Below are positions 1 through 7,214 of a stretch of DNA of 11,799 nucleotides, one piece after another. The translations under genes and the position numbers were made by a program. Source of the stretch: Ruminococcaceae bacterium UBA2656 (GTDB lineage: Bacteria; Bacillota; Clostridia; Oscillospirales; Acutalibacteraceae). The notes beneath the pieces were generated by a model. The model searched no databases. It saw nothing but the letters and a program-made list of their open reading frames with translations, and was not told where the DNA came from. The stretch covers positions 1-11,799 of the forward strand of contig DENA01000001.1 in assembly GCA_002359465.1 (NCBI GenBank). The letters run 5' to 3'. Every line of letters begins with the position of its first letter. Positions within the stretch are counted from its first letter, which is position 1.

Positions 1-1406
1 CTCCCCATAATCTGCTGTTTTTGCTGCGGTATTCCATATTGGAACACGACTCTCATGCGCTTGAAATGGTGGAAAAGACGCTGCGGCAAATGTACCGCGG
101 CGGGATTTTCGACCATGTGGGTTTTGGATTCTCACGCTATTCGACGGATAAAAAATGGCTGGTGCCGCATTTTGAAAAAATGCTCTACGACAATGCGTTG
201 CTGACAATCGCCTATCTGGAAGCATTTCAGGTTACCCGGGACGGTTTTTATAAAGCCGTTGCCGAAAAGACAATGAAATATATATTGCGCGAAATGACGG
301 ATGAAAACGGCGGTTTTTACTGTGCGCAGGACGCCGACAGCGACGGGCAGGAGGGGAAATATTACGTTTTTACCCCCGAAGAGATCACATCGATTTTGGG
401 TGAAACCGAATCAAAGGCCTTCATTGAGCATTTTGGAATGACGCAGGCAGGCAATTTTGAAGGAAAAAATATCCTGAATCTCATAGACAGTCCAAACGAT
501 AACCTTTTGGATGAACGAATAGAACGGATGCTCCCAAAAGTTTATGAATACCGTCTGACGCGTACAAAGCTGCATAAGGACGATAAAATTCTGGCCTCCT
601 GGAATGCGCTGATGATTGCGGCTTTCGCCGACGCCTACCGGATTTTGGGAGACCCGCAGTATCTTGATGCGGCGGAAAAGGCAATGCATTTTGTCCAAAA
701 CAGCCTGACCGATGAAGCGGGCGGCCTGCGGGTGCGTTATCGTGACGGAGAGGCCGCGGGCACGGGCGGGCTGGATGATTACGCGTTTACGGGGTGGGCA
801 ATGCTGAACCTGTACGACGCAACTTACAACGCCGATTATCTTAAGCAGGCCGTTGAACTGAGCCAACAAATGCTGAACCGCTTTTATGACGGGGCGAACG
901 GCGGATTTTATCTTTCCGCCGGTGACGCGGAGCAGCTCATTTACCGCCCGAAAGAGACCTATGACGGGGCAGTCCCGTCCGGAAATTCCGTGGCGGCCCT
1001 TTGCCTGTTCAGGTTGGCGGCGCTGACCGGCAATCCCGATTTGCAGGAAACGGCGGATCAGCAACTGCGTTTTATGGCCGGCACCGCGCAGGAATTTCCC
1101 GCCGGGCACAGCTTTGCCCTGATCGCGGCAATGGCCGCGCTGTATCCCGCAAGGGAGATTGTGTGTGTCTTAAAGGACGATGGTGACCGGGAGCAGGTAA
1201 AATCCCTGATGTACAAAAAAATGATGCCCAACACCACCGTACTTGTAAAAAGTGCGGCAAATGCCGGGCAACTGGAAAGCATCGCGGAATTTATGAAGGA
1301 ATATCATCTGAAAGACGGCAGGAGCGCTTACTATGTCTGTGAAAACCATGCCTGTTCTCCGCCGGTCTGTGAGCTGGAAGAACTGGACAAAAAGCTGTCG
1401 GAATAG
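1..1406 (+). CDS. YyaL/DUF255 family protein, 5'-truncated by the window edge
   Basis: C-terminal two thirds of a YyaL-like protein (spermatogenesis-associated protein 20 family: N-terminal thioredoxin-like DUF255 domain, then an alpha/alpha-toroid resembling N-acylglucosamine epimerases and glycosidases). The reading frame is open from the first complete codon at base 3, beginning PHNLLFLLRY, a conserved internal segment, so the true start and the thioredoxin-like domain lie upstream. The internal TTG at 21 is not a start. Family hallmarks seen are GGIFDHVGFGFSRYS, VPHFEKMLYDNALL, FYCAQDADSDG and the C-terminal VCENHACSPPV. About 467 residues are present; full-length members are usually near 670-690. 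The biochemical function of the family is not settled. The gene is convergent with the HD gene; the 20-bp gap between their stop codons shows no terminator. Family assignment is secure; function is unknown. Confidence 0.93.
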   Translation, partial: PHNLLFLLRYSILEHDSHALEMVEKTLRQMYRGGIFDHVGFGFSRYSTDKKWLVPHFEKMLYDNALLTIAYLEAFQVTRDGFYKAVAEKTMKYILREMTDENGGFYCAQDADSDGQEGKYYVFTPEEITSILGETESKAFIEHFGMTQAGNFEGKNILNLIDSPNDNLLDERIERMLPKVYEYRLTRTKLHKDDKILASWNALMIAAFADAYRILGDPQYLDAAEKAMHFVQNSLTDEAGGLRVRYRDGEAAGTGGLDDYAFTGWAMLNLYDATYNADYLKQAVELSQQMLNRFYDGANGGFYLSAGDAEQLIYRPKETYDGAVPSGNSVAALCLFRLAALTGNPDLQETADQQLRFMAGTAQEFPAGHSFALIAAMAALYPAREIVCVLKDDGDREQVKSLMYKKMMPNTTVLVKSAANAGQLESIAEFMKEYHLKDGRSAYYVCENHACSPPVCELEELDKKLSE

Positions 1407-1426
1407 CCGGAATATAAAAGATGGCT

Positions 1427-2014
1427 TCAACCGATGGAGGAAATAGCCTCATTCACCGCGTCTTCGCAGGAGCGCATGGCCAGAATCGTCTGCTCTATCA
1501 GATAATCCAGTTCCCAGCCGAGCATTTCCGCCCCGTGCCCGATCACTTCCCTGGAGCATCCGGCGGCGAAATTCAGCGTCTTATATTTCTTTTTGACCGA
1601 CTTCAGTTCCAGATCCTGTACGCTCTTTGAAGGCCGCATCAATGCGACGGCGCCGATCAGCCCCGTCAGTTCGTCGGCCGCGTAAAGCACTTTCTCCATG
1701 GTGTGCTCCGGCTTGATATCCACGGTAAGCTGGTATCCGTGGCTTGCGGTCGCATGGATGATATCCTCGCTGATTCCCCTTTCGCGCATAATGGCCTGTT
1801 CACGGATACAGTGCTCATCCGGGTACAGCTCGAAGTCTAGGTCGTGCAGGAGCCCGACAATGCCCCAGAATTCCTGTTCTTCTCCGAATCCCAGAAGCCG
1901 GGCGAAATATTTCATGGTTCCTTCCACAATCAGGGCGTGTTTCAAATGAAACGGGTCTTTGTTATATTCCGTTAGAAGGGACCAGGCCTGTTCGCGTGTA
2001 ATGTTTTGATTCAT
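1427..2014 (-). CDS. HD-domain (HDIG-type) phosphohydrolase-like protein
   Basis: A 195-residue cytoplasmic protein with the metal-binding pattern of the HD superfamily: His26 in the first helix, the His57-Asp58 doublet in GLLHDLDF, His92 in TASHGY, and Asp114 in YAADELTGL. HD proteins are metal-dependent phosphohydrolases acting on nucleotides or related phosphoesters; the substrate here cannot be read from sequence. Length matches the stand-alone clostridial HD hydrolases often annotated as hydrolase or HDIG domain protein. The ATG is preceded on the minus strand by AAAGGA about 9 nt upstream, which supports this start. The gene appears monocistronic, with a candidate promoter at 2080-2107, and converges on the YyaL gene. 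No signal peptide or membrane segment is seen. Confidence 0.88.
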   Translation of the reverse strand: MNQNITREQAWSLLTEYNKDPFHLKHALIVEGTMKYFARLLGFGEEQEFWGIVGLLHDLDFELYPDEHCIREQAIMRERGISEDIIHATASHGYQLTVDIKPEHTMEKVLYAADELTGLIGAVALMRPSKSVQDLELKSVKKKYKTLNFAAGCSREVIGHGAEMLGWELDYLIEQTILAMRSCEDAVNEAISSIG

Positions 2015-2079
2015 TTTTTACATCCTTTCTGCAATTGATCGGTTTGGTTTCAGCGTTTCGCTCAGTTTGCAGCAACTTT

Positions 2080-2107
2080 ATTAAAGCATTTCCAATCTAA
2101 TTGTAAA
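2080..2107 (-). promoter_or_regulatory. Candidate sigma-A promoter of the HD gene
   Basis: Read on the minus strand: -35 TTTACA (2102-2107), 16-bp spacer, -10 TTTAAT (2080-2085), each 5/6 to consensus. This would give a leader of about 60 nt before the HD start at 2014. In an AT-rich spacer such matches also arise by chance. Confidence 0.4.
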
Positions 2108-2114
2108 GTAATTT

Positions 2115-2151
2115 TATGTTTCTCCCCCGCCGAAGGCGGGGGAGAAACATA
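2115..2151. repeat. GC-rich palindromic hairpin, copy A
   Basis: Perfect inverted repeat with 17-bp arms (2115-2131 and 2135-2151) and a GAA loop; the inner arm is TCTCCCCCGCC. No T-tract follows on either strand, and it lies between two divergently transcribed genes, so a terminator role for either neighbour is unlikely. A second copy with the same 11-bp inner arm is at 9264-9302, which makes this a repeated intergenic element of REP-like type rather than a chance palindrome. Confidence 0.85.
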
Positions 2152-2279
2152 TTTGATCTTGCAATCAAAAAGTAATTGCTGCGGATAAAAATAGATTGTC
2201 TCCTATCATACTGTGGGCTGCGTAAAATGTCAATATATTACTGATTCTATAGGAAAAGGTTCTTTATTTCAATAACCGA

Positions 2280-2308
2280 TTGATTACAGCCGGATGTTAC
2301 GGTATAAT
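2280..2308 (+). promoter_or_regulatory. Sigma-A promoter of tcdA
   Basis: TTGATT (2280-2285), 17-bp spacer, perfect TATAAT (2303-2308). Predicted transcription start is near 2315, giving a leader of about 52 nt to the ATG at 2367. An in-frame upstream start codon at 2280 falls inside the -35 box, which argues against that longer reading frame. Confidence 0.65.
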
Positions 2309-2366
2309 TTGTTTCGTAAAATCAATGATTAAATTGATAAACTTGCTGAACATACAGGTGATAAAA

Positions 2367-3119
2367 ATGTTAAATGAATTTTCAAGGACGGAGCTTTTAT
2401 TGGGAGCGCCCGCCATGCAAAAGCTGGAAAAAGCGGCGGTGGCGGTGTTTGGAATCGGGGGGGTAGGCTCCTACACGGCGGAAGCGCTCGCCCGAAGCGG
2501 AATCGGCGCCATCGCGCTGTTTGACGACGACAAGGTCTGCCTTACCAATATCAACCGTCAGCTCATCGCCACACGCAAAACCGTTGGAAAACCAAAGGTG
2601 GAAGTGATGCGCGACCGGATTCTGGAGATCAATCCGTCCGCCCGGGTAGAGCTTTATCCTATGTTTTACACGGCGGAAAACGCGGATACGGTGGACCTGT
2701 CCCGCTTTTCCTATATTGTGGACGCGATTGACACGATTTCCTCAAAGCTTATCCTGATTGAACGGGCGAAAGCGGCCGGTGTTCCCATCATCAGCTGCAT
2801 GGGCGCGGGGAACAAGCTTGACCCGACAAAGTTTGAAGTCGCGGATATCTATGAGACCTCCGTCTGTCCCCTTGCAAGGGTGATGCGCAGTGAACTGCGC
2901 AAACGGAATATCGGCTCGTTGAAGGTTGTGTATTCCAAGGAACCGCCGATGACCCCGATTGAAGACGACGCCAACAGCTGCAAGTACCACTGCATCTGCC
3001 CACCGGGGACAAAGCGCAAGTGCTCCATTCGCCGTCAGGTGCCGGGAAGCATCTCGTTTGTGCCGTCCGTCGCGGGGCTGATTCTCGCGGGAGAAGTCAT
3101 TAAAGATCTTGTAAAGTAA
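2367..3119 (+). CDS. tcdA: tRNA threonylcarbamoyladenosine dehydratase (ThiF/MoeB/E1-like)
   Basis: A 250-residue E1-like ATP-dependent enzyme of the TcdA/CsdL family, which cyclises t6A at position 37 of ANN-decoding tRNAs to ct6A through an adenylated carboxylate. The N-terminus FSRTELLLG followed by AVFGIGGVGSYTAEALARSG (Rossmann nucleotide loop, Gly29-x-Gly31-Gly-x-Gly34) is diagnostic. Also seen are the acidic DDDKV end of strand 2 (53-57), NINRQL (61-66) and VDAIDT. The C-terminal part has four cysteines (205, 209, 211, 219) next to CPPGTKRKC, possibly a metal site. The start at 2367 is chosen because AGGTGA lies 5 nt upstream and homologues begin at M-L-N-x-F-S-R; in-frame upstream codons would put a non-homologous tail on the protein. 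It has its own promoter and terminator, so it is probably a single-gene unit. Other ThiF-family activities are less likely. Confidence 0.92.
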   Translation: MLNEFSRTELLLGAPAMQKLEKAAVAVFGIGGVGSYTAEALARSGIGAIALFDDDKVCLTNINRQLIATRKTVGKPKVEVMRDRILEINPSARVELYPMFYTAENADTVDLSRFSYIVDAIDTISSKLILIERAKAAGVPIISCMGAGNKLDPTKFEVADIYETSVCPLARVMRSELRKRNIGSLKVVYSKEPPMTPIEDDANSCKYHCICPPGTKRKCSIRRQVPGSISFVPSVAGLILAGEVIKDLVK

Positions 3120-3134
3120 ATACTTCATGTATGG

Positions 3135-3193
3135 AGCAGGGCGGCCAGCCCGCGGTGCCGGTAACGGCGGCGGACCGGCTGCCCTGCTTTTTT
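3135..3193 (+). terminator. Rho-independent terminator of tcdA
   Basis: Outer stem AGCAGGGC (3135-3142) pairs with GCCCTGCT (3181-3188) and extends inward by four pairs (one G-U). An inner GCCG/CGGC hairpin lies at 3157-3168, and a run of six T follows at 3188-3193. The T-run is on the plus strand only, so it ends tcdA transcription; its end touches the stop codon of the convergent regulator gene. Confidence 0.78.
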
Positions 3194-3872
3194 ATTCCCT
3201 GCCGCCGATCAGCTGGTAGCCAACGTTTTTGATGCAGTGAATGCGGATGCCGGAATGAATCTTTTTCAGCTTATGGCGAAGAAAAGTGATGTGAACCTCT
3301 AGGTTGTTTTCGGCCGTGGAGCTCTCAAATCCCCACAGCTTTGTCAGAAGACTTTCTTTGCTGCTGATGTTGTGCCCCTGTGTGAGAAAAAACTTCATCA
3401 GCTCGAATTCCTTGTTTGAAAGCGGCACACAGCCGCCGGTATCGGACAGTTCATAGGTGCTCAGGTTCAGGCTTAATCCCTTAAAAACCAACTTGTTGTC
3501 TGCAGTTAGCTCCCCTTTTCTGCGGGAGACCGCGCCCAGCCGCGCAAGCAGCTCGGCATCCGCAAAGGGCCTTTCCATAAAATCGTCCGCGCCGCTGTTC
3601 AGGCCGCGCACTTTGTCGCTGACGCCGCATTTCGGCGACAGCATCAGGATAGGAACCGACAGGCCGGATTTCCGTATCTGCCTTAGCACGTCGAGGCCGC
3701 TGCAGTTGGGAAGAGAAACATCCAGTATCACCGCGTCGTAGATTCCGCTCATCGCTTCATCCGCTCCGCCCTCCCCGCAGGAAGCGGAAAAAAATTCACA
3801 GCGGTTACGATTCAGCAATTTCCCAATTTTTACCGCAATTTTTTTATCGTTCTCTATAAGCAATATTTTCAT
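3192..3872 (-). CDS. OmpR/PhoB-family response regulator, orphan, with altered acceptor pocket
   Basis: A 226-residue two-domain regulator. The receiver (1-115) has phospho-acceptor Asp51 in VILDVSLP, Ser79 at the conserved Ser/Thr position, and DDFMERPF (96-103). The C-terminal winged helix (about 128-224) is of the PhoB type, with LSNKEFELMKFF, the KLWGF segment, LEVHITFLRHKLKK and the final NVGYQL hairpin. Two pocket residues depart from the family: the acidic pair normally E-D is Glu7-Asn8, and the invariant Lys before Pro-Phe is Arg101. No histidine kinase gene is adjacent. GGAGG lies 7 nt before the ATG. The gene is divergent from the efflux-type operon and is the likely regulator of it. 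It may respond poorly to phosphorylation or be controlled some other way; that is inference. Confidence 0.9.
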   Translation of the reverse strand: MKILLIENDKKIAVKIGKLLNRNRCEFFSASCGEGGADEAMSGIYDAVILDVSLPNCSGLDVLRQIRKSGLSVPILMLSPKCGVSDKVRGLNSGADDFMERPFADAELLARLGAVSRRKGELTADNKLVFKGLSLNLSTYELSDTGGCVPLSNKEFELMKFFLTQGHNISSKESLLTKLWGFESSTAENNLEVHITFLRHKLKKIHSGIRIHCIKNVGYQLIGGRE

Positions 3873-3899
3873 CGGCGTACCTCCGTTTGTCTTTCTTAC

Positions 3900-3908
3900 A
3901 TTATATCA
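3900..3908 (-). promoter_or_regulatory. Extended -10 promoter of the response regulator gene
   Basis: The minus strand reads TGATATAAT, a perfect TATAAT with the TGn extension, ending about 27 bp before the ATG. No good -35 is visible at 16-18 bp, as is common for extended -10 promoters. Predicted leader is about 20 nt and includes the GGAGG. Confidence 0.55.
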
Positions 3909-3975
3909 GCAGTGTATTTTTCGCATGTGATGGTCTTGTGAAGAAGCGCTTAAATTTATGTGAAACAGTGAAATC

Positions 3976-4007
3976 TTAAGCTTTAATTAAGATTAAATTC
4001 CTATAAT
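3976..4007 (+). promoter_or_regulatory. Efflux operon promoter with tandem 11-bp repeat in place of the -35
   Basis: A perfect -10 TATAAT (4002-4007) lacks any TTGACA-like -35 at 16-18 bp and lacks an extended -10. Immediately upstream, TTAAGCTTTAA (3976-3986) and TTAAGATTAAA (3987-3997) form a head-to-tail repeat with 9 of 11 identical positions and one-helical-turn spacing. The same bases also form an 8-bp inverted repeat, AATCTTAA/TTAAGATT (3972-3979/3987-3994). OmpR/PhoB-type regulators bind tandem repeats of this period, so this is a plausible activator site for the divergently encoded regulator. The -10 is observed; the operator role is inferred. Confidence 0.5.
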
Positions 4008-4039
4008 TGGATGTAGAAAGGCAAAATCGGAGGTCAGCT

Positions 4040-5863
4040 ATGAAAGATAAAATACGAAACTTGATTAAGAATCACAAAAAAATATGTATCATGATTGCCT
4101 CGGGCACCGTTCTGGGTGCGGCCATTTTAACAACCGTTCTGCTGTATGTCAACCAGATGAAGGTGTCGCAGAACACCGCCAGTTACCGCGAATATACCGT
4201 CGCAAAGGGAGATGTGACCGTGGGAACCAGCGAAAGCGGCACGGTTGCTCTGGACGAGACCACGGTCTCCTTCCCGGTCGATGTAACCATTGACAGCGTA
4301 CTTGTGAAAGTGGGATATTCGGTCAAGACCGGTGAGTCACTGGTGAAGCTGAATCAGGACAGCATAACCGACGGAACGCTGGATTCAAGAACAAAGCTTG
4401 CGCAGGCCAAACTTTCCCTTGAGCAGGCTGTCGCCGACCAGGAAAGCAAGCTCAAAACGGCGAAGCTTACCTATGAAACAAGCAGGTCAACCGCCGCCAA
4501 CGCATATACCGAGGAATATCTGACGAAGGCGGAAATACAGAACAGCATTGCCACAGCAAAGGCGGATTTGAAAGAGAAACAGGACGACCTTACAAAATAC
4601 CTGACTTTGCAGAAAAGCTATCCCGCCGACTATGCAAAGCTCACGAAGATGAAAAAATGGCGGGATGACGCGAAAACGACGCTGACCAGCTATCAGGATC
4701 AGCTGGAAACCTATGAAACAGACCATAAAGCGGCTCTGGACGGGCTGAGCTCCCTGGAAACGGCAAAAAATTCCGCCTATTCCGCGTGGGTTTTAGCCAA
4801 GGCGCAGGACGACGGGGAAGACACGGCAAAGGCAGAATACGACGACGCAAAGGACGCCTATGACGATTATGCCGATTACATAGCATCAACGGTTACCGCG
4901 AAAAAATCGCTGGAATCGAAGGTGTCCCTTTATACGGCGGAATATAACAATTATTCCACAGCGTATGACAACTACAATGAAACGTTTAAAGACAAGTACG
5001 GCTCAAGTTCTTCCAGCAGCACGGACAGCGATACAACGGCTTCGTCCGATGAGCTGAACTCCAAGGGGACATCGCTTCAAAGCGAGGTGAAAACAGCTCA
5101 GTTCACTCTGGAAAAGGCGCAGAAATCGTCTGCGGGAAGTATCAATGAAGCGGAGCAGAAATTGCAGAGCAGCCTGAACGACGGCTCCAGCGCCGGATCT
5201 GCCTATCAGCTGACGGTCAACCAGCTCGCAGAGGCGGTTTCCACGCAGCAGGAGACCTACGACAGCCTGAAACGGGAGCTGGACGATGTAAACAGCGCGA
5301 TTAACGGCAACGGCATTCTTACTTCCCCCTGCGACGGAATCGTCGTTTCGGTCAGCTATACGGACGGGAGTGATGTAAAGGCCGGCGAGGCGATTGTGAC
5401 GATTGCCAAAACCTCCGCGGTCAGTATTTCCGTCTCCCTTTCGGAAGAGGACGTCACCGACCTGTCCATCGGTCAGGATGCGGAAATCAGCCTGACTTCG
5501 TACGAGGGCCAGACGTTCCCCGCAACGGTGGAAAGCATCGCCGCCTCCCCTTCGCGCAGCGGTTCCGCTTCCGTTACCTATGCGGTCACAGCGAAAATGA
5601 CCGATCCCAATACGAAGAAAGTGTTTGTGGGCATGAGCGGAGAGGTCGAATTTATCAAGAAACAAAAAAAGGACGTGCTGTATGTTTCCGATCAGGCCGT
5701 TACCTTTGAGGACGGAATCTCCAGCGTCCTCGTGAAAAGCGCGGACGGCTCCACCAAAAAGACGACGGTGACGACCGGGTTCTCCAACGGGCAGTATGTT
5801 GAGATTTTAAGCGGTCTGAAGGAGGGAGACACCGTACTGGTTGAAAGCGCGGTGACGAAATGA
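4040..5863 (+). CDS. Membrane fusion / periplasmic adaptor protein, MacA-YknX-like, with very long coiled coil
   Basis: A 607-residue HlyD/RND-type adaptor expected to bridge the permease at 5860 to the cell exterior. It has one N-terminal membrane anchor (about 14-37), a first half-lipoyl segment (about 67-105, SGTVALDETTVSFPVD), a helical coiled-coil region rich in Ala, Lys, Glu and Tyr from about 113 to 425, a Ser-rich linker (321-336), a second half-lipoyl segment (about 426-457, ILTSPCDGIVVSVSYTDG), a beta-barrel domain (about 458-540) and a membrane-proximal domain (about 545-605, ending SGLKEGDTVLVES). E. coli MacA is under 400 residues, and most of the extra length here is coiled coil. 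The ATG at 4040 has GGAGG 6 nt upstream; an in-frame TTG at 4007 overlaps the -10 box and is rejected. The stop overlaps the next start (ATGA), so the two genes are translationally coupled. Confidence 0.9.
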   Translation: MKDKIRNLIKNHKKICIMIASGTVLGAAILTTVLLYVNQMKVSQNTASYREYTVAKGDVTVGTSESGTVALDETTVSFPVDVTIDSVLVKVGYSVKTGESLVKLNQDSITDGTLDSRTKLAQAKLSLEQAVADQESKLKTAKLTYETSRSTAANAYTEEYLTKAEIQNSIATAKADLKEKQDDLTKYLTLQKSYPADYAKLTKMKKWRDDAKTTLTSYQDQLETYETDHKAALDGLSSLETAKNSAYSAWVLAKAQDDGEDTAKAEYDDAKDAYDDYADYIASTVTAKKSLESKVSLYTAEYNNYSTAYDNYNETFKDKYGSSSSSSTDSDTTASSDELNSKGTSLQSEVKTAQFTLEKAQKSSAGSINEAEQKLQSSLNDGSSAGSAYQLTVNQLAEAVSTQQETYDSLKRELDDVNSAINGNGILTSPCDGIVVSVSYTDGSDVKAGEAIVTIAKTSAVSISVSLSEEDVTDLSIGQDAEISLTSYEGQTFPATVESIAASPSRSGSASVTYAVTAKMTDPNTKKVFVGMSGEVEFIKKQKKDVLYVSDQAVTFEDGISSVLVKSADGSTKKTTVTTGFSNGQYVEILSGLKEGDTVLVESAVTK

Positions 5864-7200
5864 AATTCAGTGAAATACTCCATTTAGTATGGATTAATAT
5901 CATGGAAAGCAAAACGAAGGTAATGCTTACTTCCCTCGGCATTATTGTCGGCGCCGCGACCATTGTGCTGGTCATCGCCATAGGTCATGGAGGGGAAGTG
6001 GACGTTCAGGAGCAGTTTAAAACCTTGAACGTGGGGGCGATTAACGTCACCGTCAGCACTGAAGCTGATATGGCCGACGCCATGGCGGGCATGATGCCTC
6101 CCGGAGACATGGGCGGCGGCGGAGGCGGAAATTTCGGCGGCGGCACACGGAGCAATAAAAGCGGAAGTGCCGGCGGCAACGGCGGTATGCCGGGCGGCCA
6201 GATGGGCGGAGGAACCACCCGACAAAAGGGTGTGACCCTCACCACCACGGATGTGGACGATATTATCTCCTATGTGCCGGATCTCATGTCCGCGTCGATC
6301 ATCATCAGCGGAACTGGAGCGGTGCTAACGGATAATCTGGACGAGGAAACAGACGAGACTATCGTCGGCTGCCTGCCGGAGTATCAGAGCATCAGCAATC
6401 TGGAGCTGCTGCAGGGTGACTTTATCACGCAGGACGATCAGGACAGTAAAAACAAGGTGGCGGTCATTGGCAACAGCCTTGCAAAAACGCTGTTCGGCAG
6501 CGCCTACGCCGCATATGGCGATGTGCTGACCATCGAGGGGAAAACCTACACGGTGGTCGGCGTGCTTTCCGAAATGGGGACGGTTTCATCCGGAGTAAGT
6601 CCTGACGATTCCATTTATATTCCCTACTCGACGGCACAGAAATTTGTGCTTGGCAGTTCCGCTACCCCTTCCATAACGGCAATCGCTTCGGATGTTAAGG
6701 AAGTTTCAACGGTAATGGCGAATATTACGGCTGTTTTAAACGAAAATTATCCGAACGGAAAATTCACCCTTACGGACGCGGGCAGCGAGATGGAAGCGGC
6801 GACCACGTCGGCGAATACGCTGTCCATGCTTCTGATCGCCGTTGCAATCATCGTATTTATCGTCGGTGGAATCGGTATCATGAACGTGCTGTTCGTTTCT
6901 GTCAAAGAGCGAACGCAGGAAATCGGGATTTTAAAGGCCCTTGGATGCAGTAAAAGGGAAATTCTGCTTGAATTTCTTACGGAAGCCAACTTTATGAGCG
7001 TTTTCGGCGGGATTATCGGCGTGATTGCCGGATTCGCCCTTGTGCCGGCGGTTCGTATGACCGGGATGACGGTGGAACCGCTTGCCGTCGGCGGCGTTCT
7101 TGCGCTTGTCTTCGCAGTACTGACCGGAACGGCATTTGGATTTTACCCCGCGTACAAGGCTGCCCAGCTGATGCCGATCGAAGCCTTGCAGCAGGAATAA
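5860..7200 (+). CDS. MacB/YknZ-type ABC transporter permease (FtsX family)
   Basis: A 446-residue permease of the type VII (MacB-like) ABC class: TM1 (about 22-42), a large extracytoplasmic MacB-PCD-type domain (43-319), then TM2 (about 322-348), TM3 (about 379-398) and TM4 (about 408-430). The cytoplasmic coupling segment ERTQEIGILKALGCSKREI (350-368) after TM2 is the FtsX/MacB hallmark. The ATPase is a separate gene at 7897. Such proteins usually couple ATP hydrolysis in the cytoplasm to conformational changes outside rather than carrying substrate through the membrane. Oddly, residues 69-123 form a Gly/Met/Pro-rich, low-complexity insertion early in the external domain. The start overlaps the adaptor stop by 4 bp. 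Function as exporter of drugs, peptides or lipoproteins cannot be decided from sequence. Confidence 0.92.
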   Translation: MKFSEILHLVWINIMESKTKVMLTSLGIIVGAATIVLVIAIGHGGEVDVQEQFKTLNVGAINVTVSTEADMADAMAGMMPPGDMGGGGGGNFGGGTRSNKSGSAGGNGGMPGGQMGGGTTRQKGVTLTTTDVDDIISYVPDLMSASIIISGTGAVLTDNLDEETDETIVGCLPEYQSISNLELLQGDFITQDDQDSKNKVAVIGNSLAKTLFGSAYAAYGDVLTIEGKTYTVVGVLSEMGTVSSGVSPDDSIYIPYSTAQKFVLGSSATPSITAIASDVKEVSTVMANITAVLNENYPNGKFTLTDAGSEMEAATTSANTLSMLLIAVAIIVFIVGGIGIMNVLFVSVKERTQEIGILKALGCSKREILLEFLTEANFMSVFGGIIGVIAGFALVPAVRMTGMTVEPLAVGGVLALVFAVLTGTAFGFYPAYKAAQLMPIEALQQE

Positions 7201-7214
7201 AAGGAGGGTAAACG

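Larger units (their letters stand above)
2015..2366. other. Divergent intergenic region of 352 bp
   Basis: Non-coding, AT-rich spacer between the HD gene (leftward) and tcdA (rightward). It holds a candidate leftward promoter (2080-2107), a perfect GC-rich hairpin (2115-2151) and a good rightward promoter (2280-2308). I see no credible small gene between 2152 and 2279 and no recognisable riboswitch. Confidence 0.7.

Noticed and set aside
411..1109. A 232-codon minus-strand frame within the YyaL gene
   Set aside because: No homology, no ribosome binding site, and the opposite frame has conserved YyaL motifs throughout.
2115..2151. Hairpin copy A as a Rho-independent terminator
   Set aside because: No T-tract on either strand, and the flanking genes are transcribed away from it.
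2280..2366. N-terminal extension of tcdA from an upstream start
   Set aside because: The upstream start lies in the -35 box of the predicted promoter and the extra 29 residues do not match the family; ATG 2367 has a proper ribosome binding site.
5003..5665. A 220-codon minus-strand frame opposite the adaptor gene
   Set aside because: It lies wholly inside a well supported adaptor gene and has no recognisable features of its own.
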